Assembly: GCF_027158465.1 (NCBI RefSeq)
Contig: NZ_JAMKYL010000003.1
Span: 1 to 64,000 of the forward strand
Source: Oxalobacter paeniformigenes
Lineage (GTDB): Bacteria > Pseudomonadota > Gammaproteobacteria > Burkholderiales > Burkholderiaceae_D
DNA: 64,000 nucleotides
Reading direction: 5' to 3'
Every line of letters begins with the position of its first letter. The stretch's first letter is position 1. A model generated the notes under the pieces. It was not told the origin of the DNA. It saw nothing but the letters and a program-made list of their open reading frames with translations, and did not search any database. Positions 59,516 to 64,000 of the stretch are shown piece by piece. The translations under genes were made by a program, and so were the position numbers.

Positions 59516-59992
59516 ATGAGTTCGATACCTGTTACCGTCAGGGGCGCGCAGATGATGCGCGACGAATTGCAGCGGTTGAAAACGAAAGATCGTTATGAAG
59601 TGATCGCCGCGATCGCAGAAGCGCGATCTCACGGTGATTTGTCGGAAAACGCGGAATATGATGCCGCCAAGGAACGGCAGGCATTTATCGAAGGGCGTAT
59701 TGCAGAGCTGGAAAGCAAGCTCAGTTCGGCACAGATTATCGATCCGAAGACGCTCAACACCAATGGCCGGATCGTCTTCGCGGCGACGGTGTCACTGGAA
59801 GATCTGGAGACCGGTGAAAAGGTGCGTTACCAGATCGTCGGAAATGATGAAGCGGACCTCAAAGAAATGAAAATTTCCATTACGTCACCACTGGCTCGTG
59901 CCCTGATCGGGCGCGAAGCTGGCGATGTCGTCGAGGTCAACGCACCGGCCGGCGTTCGCGAATATGAAATTCTGGATGTGTTGTTTATTTGA
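59516..59992 (+). CDS. greA: Transcription elongation factor GreA
   Basis: 158 residues. The N-terminal coiled coil has the catalytic tip acidic residues (GDLSENAEYDAAKERQ), which enter the polymerase secondary channel to trigger cleavage of backtracked RNA. The C-terminal FKBP-like domain follows (V-R-Y-Q-I-V-G-N-D-E-A-D). The ribosome-binding site is GAGAGG. A terminator-like hairpin separates it from carB, and its 3' end abuts the convergent yhbY with 6 bp between. Confidence 0.96.
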   Translation: MSSIPVTVRGAQMMRDELQRLKTKDRYEVIAAIAEARSHGDLSENAEYDAAKERQAFIEGRIAELESKLSSAQIIDPKTLNTNGRIVFAATVSLEDLETGEKVRYQIVGNDEADLKEMKISITSPLARALIGREAGDVVEVNAPAGVREYEILDVLFI

Positions 59993-59998
59993 CAGGCT

Positions 59999-60466
59999 TT
60001 ACCGGGCAAGTGCCTTTTTCTTGGCGCTTGCCTGACGTGTCTTTTTCCGTTTGACCAGACCGCCTTGCGTGACACGCTCGTTTCCCTTGATTTGAACCCG
60101 TTTGACGCGGTTTTTGATTGCGCCTGTTCCCGGTTTGAAGGTCACGACGGTTCTGAGCCCGCCTTTTTTGTTGTCTTGCTGCGGTTTTTGAGCTTCCTTT
60201 TGTGGGCGGTAGATAACCAGCAGCTTGCCGATATGCTGAACAGGTGCGGCGTCAAGTTCACGGCAGATAGTTTGCAGCATGTCGATTCGTGCCTGACGGT
60301 CGTCTCCGAATACGCGGATCTTGATGAGTCCATGAGCGTCGAGGTTGACGCCGATTTCTTTCATGACGGCATCCGTCAGTCCGGCATCGCCGATCATGAC
60401 GACCGGGTTGAGATTGTGAGCCTGTGACCGGAGCAGGCTTCGTTGTGCAGGATTCAGTTTCAACAT
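59999..60466 (-). CDS. yhbY: RNA-binding protein YhbY (CRM domain)
   Basis: 155 residues. The CRS1/YhbY domain (1-95) has the P-A-Q-R-S-L-L-R-S-Q-A-H start and the GxxG motif region V-M-I-G-D-A-G-L-T. It binds pre-50S particles in E. coli. An added basic tail of about 60 residues (NRVKRVQIKGNERV, KKTRQASAKKKALAR) is longer than E. coli YhbY (97 aa) but common in relatives. Its 3' end carries a stem (60005-60032) that could terminate greA transcription from the other strand. Confidence 0.93.
   Translation of the reverse strand: MLKLNPAQRSLLRSQAHNLNPVVMIGDAGLTDAVMKEIGVNLDAHGLIKIRVFGDDRQARIDMLQTICRELDAAPVQHIGKLLVIYRPQKEAQKPQQDNKKGGLRTVVTFKPGTGAIKNRVKRVQIKGNERVTQGGLVKRKKTRQASAKKKALAR
60005..60047 (+). 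terminator. Possible greA terminator inside the yhbY 3' end
   Basis: GGCAAGTGCC / GGCGCTTGCC (one G-U pair) with a T-rich loop, then a late T run at 60042. It is the only visible end-signal for greA. Confidence 0.4.
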
Positions 60467-60498
60467 AACATTCCTTCGAAAAACTGTATTTTACGCGA

Positions 60499-61134
60499 AT
60501 GTCGAAAAATAAATTCAATAAAAGCTGGATGAAAAACCATCTTGGCGATCCTTTTGTGAAACAGGCACAAAAGGATGGCTATCGCGCACGGGCGGTTTAC
60601 AAGCTGAGCGAGATCGACGAAGATGCGCAGCTGATCTGGCCAGGACAGGTGATCGTTGATCTGGGGTGCGCACCCGGGAGTTGGTCGCAGTATCTTGCAC
60701 GCAAACTGGGTACTGGCGATGGGCAGACACTCAATGGTACAGTGATCGGACTGGATATGCTTCCGATGGAACCGGTGCCGGGTATCCACTTCATTCAGGG
60801 GGATTTCCGCGAAGAATCGGTATTGCATGAACTGGAAACCCTGCTGGATGGAAAAAAGGCTGATCTTGTGCTTTCCGATATGGCTCCGAATTTGTCCGGC
60901 ATCGCTTCTGCCGATGCGGCACGTGTGGAATATCTGATGGAGCTTGCACTCGATTTCGCCACAGCACATCTGAAACCTTCCGGTGCATTGCTGGTCAAGT
61001 GTTTCAATGGCAGTACTTATAACGATATTCTCAAAAGATTTCGCGATACTTTTGTGACGGTGACACCGAAAAAACCGAAAGCCAGCCGGGATTATTCGTC
61101 CGAAATTTTTCTTTTGGGCAGAAAACTGCGGTAA
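60499..61134 (+). CDS. rlmE: 23S rRNA 2'-O-ribose methyltransferase RlmE (FtsJ/RrmJ)
   Basis: 211 residues. The SAM site is VDLGCAPGSWSQYL. The K-D-K-E catalytic set is recognisable (YKL near residue 34, S-D-M-A-P-N, V-K-C-F-N, S-x-E-I-F-L). It methylates U2552 of 23S rRNA late in 50S assembly. It is divergent from yhbY, across 32 bp, and followed 208 bp later by ftsH, the conserved heat-shock order. Confidence 0.96.
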   Translation: MSKNKFNKSWMKNHLGDPFVKQAQKDGYRARAVYKLSEIDEDAQLIWPGQVIVDLGCAPGSWSQYLARKLGTGDGQTLNGTVIGLDMLPMEPVPGIHFIQGDFREESVLHELETLLDGKKADLVLSDMAPNLSGIASADAARVEYLMELALDFATAHLKPSGALLVKCFNGSTYNDILKRFRDTFVTVTPKKPKASRDYSSEIFLLGRKLR

Positions 61135-61342
61135 TTCAAAAAATAAGTTGTTGGTTTTTATGGTTTTTCATGCGCCCTCTGTCACGACGGCAATGCCATG
61201 CATGTGTCGGAAGGGTTTTTGGTTCCATATGCCGGTGATGCCGCTCACGGCTTATATGATGATGGCAGATGCATCAAAATGATTGTAAAATGCATTATCT
61301 GTCTGTAATCGATATTGACGCACGGGCGTCTGAGGAGTCTTT

Positions 61343-63223
61343 GTGAACAATATGTTTGTCAGGGTAGGCGTTTGGACTGCCATCATCATCGTCCTGATTA
61401 CGACCTTCAAACATTTCATGGATCGTAGCAATACGGTGAATATCGAGCCGATCAATTATTCGCAGTTCCTTGATGATGTGCGCTCGAAGCGTATCAAGGA
61501 TGTGGTGATCGAGGATCGTTCGATCGTCGCCACGACGGTTGAAGGCAAGAAGGTCAAGACCGGTGTGACCTATCTTGACCGCGGACTTGTCGGCGATCTG
61601 GTCGATAACGGCGTACAGTTCGATGTCAAACCGCCGGAAGAACCTTCTTTCTGGCTGTCGCTTTTGACTTCATGGTTCCCGATGCTGTTATTGATCGGGG
61701 TCTGGATATTTTTCATGCGACAAATGCAGGGGGGCGGAAAAGGTGGCGCGTTTTCGTTCGGCAAGTCAAAGGCGCGCATGATCGACCAGAAAAACAATAC
61801 AGTGACTTTCAACGATGTGGCAGGTTGCGACGAAGCCAAGGAAGAAGTGCATGAAGTCGTGGATTTTTTGCGCGATCCTGGCAAGTTCCAGAAGCTGGGC
61901 GGCCGTATTCCGCGTGGCTTGCTGCTGGTCGGGCCTCCGGGTACCGGTAAAACCTTGCTGGCTCGTGCAATTGCCGGTGAAGCCAAGGTGCCGTTCTTTT
62001 CCATTTCCGGTTCCGACTTCGTCGAAATGTTTGTCGGTGTGGGTGCTTCCCGTGTTCGCGATATGTTCGAAACGGCGAAAAAACATTCACCATGCATCAT
62101 TTTCATTGATGAAATCGACGCAGTCGGCCGTCATCGTGGCGCCGGCATGGGCGGCGGCAATGATGAACGTGAACAGACACTGAACCAGTTGCTGGTGGAA
62201 ATGGACGGTTTCGAGCCGAATTCCGGTACGATTGTCGTGGCCGCGACGAACCGTGCTGACGTGCTGGACAAGGCACTGTTGCGTCCGGGACGTTTCGACA
62301 GACAGGTAGTCGTCGGTTTGCCGGATATTCGTGGCCGCGAACAGATTCTCAATGTACATATGCGCAAGGTGCCGATCGCACCTGATGTCGATCCGGGTGT
62401 TCTGGCTCGTGGTACACCGGGCTTTTCCGGTGCCGATCTGGCCAATCTGGTGAATGAGTCCGCCTTGTTTGCCGCACGTCGCAACAAGCGTCTGGTCGAA
62501 ATGCAGGATTTCGAGGATGCCAAGGACAAGATCCTGATGGGACCGGAGCGCAAATCGTTCGTCATGCGTGAAGAAGAACGGACAAATACCGCTTATCATG
62601 AAGCGGGTCATGCTGTGGTCGCCAAGTTGTTGCCGAAGGCCGATCCGGTTCACAAGGTCACCATCATGCCGCGTGGTCATGCGTTGGGGTTGACATGGCA
62701 GTTGCCGGAACATGACCGCATCAATATGTACAAGGACAAGATGCTGGAAGAAATCGCCATCCTGTTCGGTGGTCGGGTTGCCGAGGAATTGTTTATGCAC
62801 CAGATGTCTACCGGTGCTTCCAACGATTTCGAACGTGCCACCAAGATCGCACGTGCGATGGTGACACGTTACGGTATGTCCGAGACGCTTGGCACGATGG
62901 TCTATGAAGATACGGAACAGGAAATGTTCTATGGTGGCCGTATGTCTGCCAAGACGGTATCCGAAGCGACCCAGCAAAAAGTCGATAACGAAATCCGTTC
63001 TATTTTGGATCAGCAGTATGCATTGGCTCGCAAGTTGCTGGATGAAAACCGTGACAAGGTCGAGCGCATGGCAAAACTGTTGCTGGAATGGGAAACGCTG
63101 GATTCCGATCAGGTCAACGATATTATGGATGGCGTGGATCCACGTCCACCGAAGTCTGTACCTCCGAAGTCGCAGGATTCCGATGGGCCTGAAATTACGG
63201 AAAATGCGACGGCGGCAGCCTGA
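61343..63223 (+). CDS. ftsH: ATP-dependent zinc metalloprotease FtsH
   Basis: 626 residues. Membrane helices at about 5-23 and 106-125 frame a small periplasmic domain. The AAA domain has Walker A GPPGTGKT (197-204), Walker B FIDEIDAVG and the second region of homology (ATNRADVLDKALLRPGRFDR). The protease domain has HEAGH at 419-423. A GTG start follows GAGGAG. It degrades membrane proteins, RpoH and LpxC in E. coli. The tail is Pro/Ser-rich (RPPKSVPPKSQ). It is followed by a terminator and folP. Confidence 0.97.
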   Translation: MNNMFVRVGVWTAIIIVLITTFKHFMDRSNTVNIEPINYSQFLDDVRSKRIKDVVIEDRSIVATTVEGKKVKTGVTYLDRGLVGDLVDNGVQFDVKPPEEPSFWLSLLTSWFPMLLLIGVWIFFMRQMQGGGKGGAFSFGKSKARMIDQKNNTVTFNDVAGCDEAKEEVHEVVDFLRDPGKFQKLGGRIPRGLLLVGPPGTGKTLLARAIAGEAKVPFFSISGSDFVEMFVGVGASRVRDMFETAKKHSPCIIFIDEIDAVGRHRGAGMGGGNDEREQTLNQLLVEMDGFEPNSGTIVVAATNRADVLDKALLRPGRFDRQVVVGLPDIRGREQILNVHMRKVPIAPDVDPGVLARGTPGFSGADLANLVNESALFAARRNKRLVEMQDFEDAKDKILMGPERKSFVMREEERTNTAYHEAGHAVVAKLLPKADPVHKVTIMPRGHALGLTWQLPEHDRINMYKDKMLEEIAILFGGRVAEELFMHQMSTGASNDFERATKIARAMVTRYGMSETLGTMVYEDTEQEMFYGGRMSAKTVSEATQQKVDNEIRSILDQQYALARKLLDENRDKVERMAKLLLEWETLDSDQVNDIMDGVDPRPPKSVPPKSQDSDGPEITENATAAA

Positions 63224-63240
63224 TTTTCCAGCAATGTTTC

Positions 63241-63269
63241 AAAGGGCGAGCGTGTCTCGCCCTTTTTTT
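63241..63269 (+). terminator. Terminator between ftsH and folP
   Basis: AAAGGGCGAG / CTCGCCCTTT with a CGTGT loop, then T4 more. Only 12 bp separate it from the folP ATG, so folP may be partly attenuated. Confidence 0.88.
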
Positions 63270-63280
63270 GAACAGCTATC

Positions 63281-64000
63281 ATGAAATATTTTCAGTGTGG
63301 ACGTTACCGGTTTGATCTGGATGGCGAGGAATCCAGGCCGCTGGTGATGGGGATTCTCAATGTTACACCCGATTCCTTTTCGGATGGCGGACGCTATGAT
63401 TCGGTACCGGCAGCGATTTCACGTGCCGAGGTCATGATCCGCGAGGGTGTGGATATTATCGATATCGGCGCAGAGTCGTCACGCCCGGGGGCAGCTGCCG
63501 TTTCTCTGCAGGAAGAACTGGATCGTATCATGCCGGTTATCGAGGCCTTGAAGGATTGCGGAAAGCCATTGTCTGTCGATACATACAAGCCAGATGTTAT
63601 GACAGCGGCGCTGGTATCCGGAGCGGATATGATCAACGATATTTGCGGTTTTTTTTCGGAAAAATCGTTACAGGCTGTGGCTGCATATGATTGCGGGTTA
63701 TGTGTGATGCATATGCAGGGAGATCCTGGCACCATGCAAAACAACCCGCAATATGACGATGTGGTTGTCGAAGTGTCGGATTTTCTGGTTCGGCAGGTGA
63801 ACAGACTGGCGTCGTCTGGCGTAGCGTCTAACCGTATCTGTATCGATCCCGGTTTCGGGTTCGGCAAAACGCTGGATGATAATCTGACGCTTCTCAAGAA
63901 TCTGGATGTCGTGCGAAAACGACTGGATTTGCCGGTATTGGCCGGTTTGTCGCGCAAATCAGTCGTTGGCGCACTGACGGGAAAGCCGGTTGGAGAGCGA
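63281..64000 (+). CDS. folP: Dihydropteroate synthase, 5' part (cut by window edge)
   Basis: 240 residues are visible and the frame stays open to the window end. The pterin-site motifs are MGILNVTPDSFSDGG, then IDIGAESSRPGA, LSVDTYKP and the D-P-G-F-G-F-G-K segment. The final visible residues include GLSRKS. It couples dihydropterin pyrophosphate to p-aminobenzoate and is the sulfonamide target. The usual next gene in this order is glmM, outside the window. About 40 residues of the C-terminus are missing. Confidence 0.94.
   Translation, partial: MKYFQCGRYRFDLDGEESRPLVMGILNVTPDSFSDGGRYDSVPAAISRAEVMIREGVDIIDIGAESSRPGAAAVSLQEELDRIMPVIEALKDCGKPLSVDTYKPDVMTAALVSGADMINDICGFFSEKSLQAVAAYDCGLCVMHMQGDPGTMQNNPQYDDVVVEVSDFLVRQVNRLASSGVASNRICIDPGFGFGKTLDDNLTLLKNLDVVRKRLDLPVLAGLSRKSVVGALTGKPVGER

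Noticed and set aside
1..64000. Mobile elements, prophage, CRISPR arrays or defence islands
   Set aside because: No transposase, integrase, direct-repeat-flanked insertion, Cas or toxin-antitoxin-like gene was found; the only tRNA has no duplicated attachment-like sequence nearby.

Overview
The window is 64 kb of a chromosome of moderate GC content. The gene content and order point to a betaproteobacterium of the order Burkholderiales, plausibly Oxalobacteraceae (an Oxalobacter-like organism). The reasons are the run carA-carB-greA-yhbY(rev)-rlmE-ftsH-folP, a long (402-residue) TrpRS beside a site-2 protease and a YciO protein, a class II (B12-dependent) ribonucleotide reductase, long-form Sua5, and an OmpR/EnvZ pair. 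The family-level assignment is inference from synteny and protein style. Almost everything is core chromosomal DNA. I see no phage, insertion sequence, CRISPR array, plasmid functions or rRNA, and only one tRNA.

Layout. 1-6 kb is the envelope-flavoured part: the 3' end of a trimeric autotransporter adhesin gene, a small exported protein, a META/DUF4377 lipoprotein, two nitroreductase-fold proteins (one with a signal peptide) and a phosphoethanolamine transferase. 6.2-8.4 kb holds tRNA-Lys(CUU) and glnK-amtB, the latter behind a clear sigma-54 promoter with NtrC-type sites. 8.5-15 kb holds htpG (with an RpoH promoter), an OmpR-family two-component pair, a PLP aminotransferase and ilvE. 15.3-20.2 kb holds pgk, fba, purE, purC and a Sua5-type protein. 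20.2-25.6 kb holds two near-identical universal stress proteins, msrA, cfa, tcdA and thpR. 25.7-32.2 kb holds a MATE transporter overlapping an ArnT-like glycosyltransferase, ribosomal protein L31 type B, an orphan exported protein and ompR-envZ. 32.3-44.2 kb holds purL, alaS, a TusA-like protein, etfB-etfA and nrdJ. 44.3-50.2 kb holds a structured leader with a small cysteine-containing protein, a large DUF349 protein, hslO, a gamma carbonic anhydrase and an alpha/beta hydrolase. 50.3-64 kb holds a PHP phosphoesterase, htpX, yciO, a site-2 protease, trpS, carAB, greA, yhbY, rlmE, ftsH and the 5' part of folP.

How the genes work together. The window joins nitrogen sensing (glnK/amtB), pyrimidine and purine synthesis (carAB, purE, purC, purL), dNTP supply (nrdJ), central carbon flow (pgk, fba, etfBA) and a large protein-quality and stress set (htpG, hslO, htpX, ftsH, rlmE, msrA, two Usp proteins). 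Several regulatory sites are readable by eye: sigma-54/NtrC sites before glnK, RpoH-type promoters before htpG and htpX, three 11-bp-spaced direct repeats before the phosphoethanolamine transferase that resemble a PmrA/OmpR-type box, and a twin promoter architecture before the two usp genes.

The best candidate for something undescribed is the multi-hairpin leader at about 44.31-44.42 kb. It sits just downstream of the B12-dependent nrdJ and upstream of a 69-residue orphan protein, and it carries a compressed, degenerate set of cobalamin-aptamer-like motifs. No large novel multi-gene system is evident.
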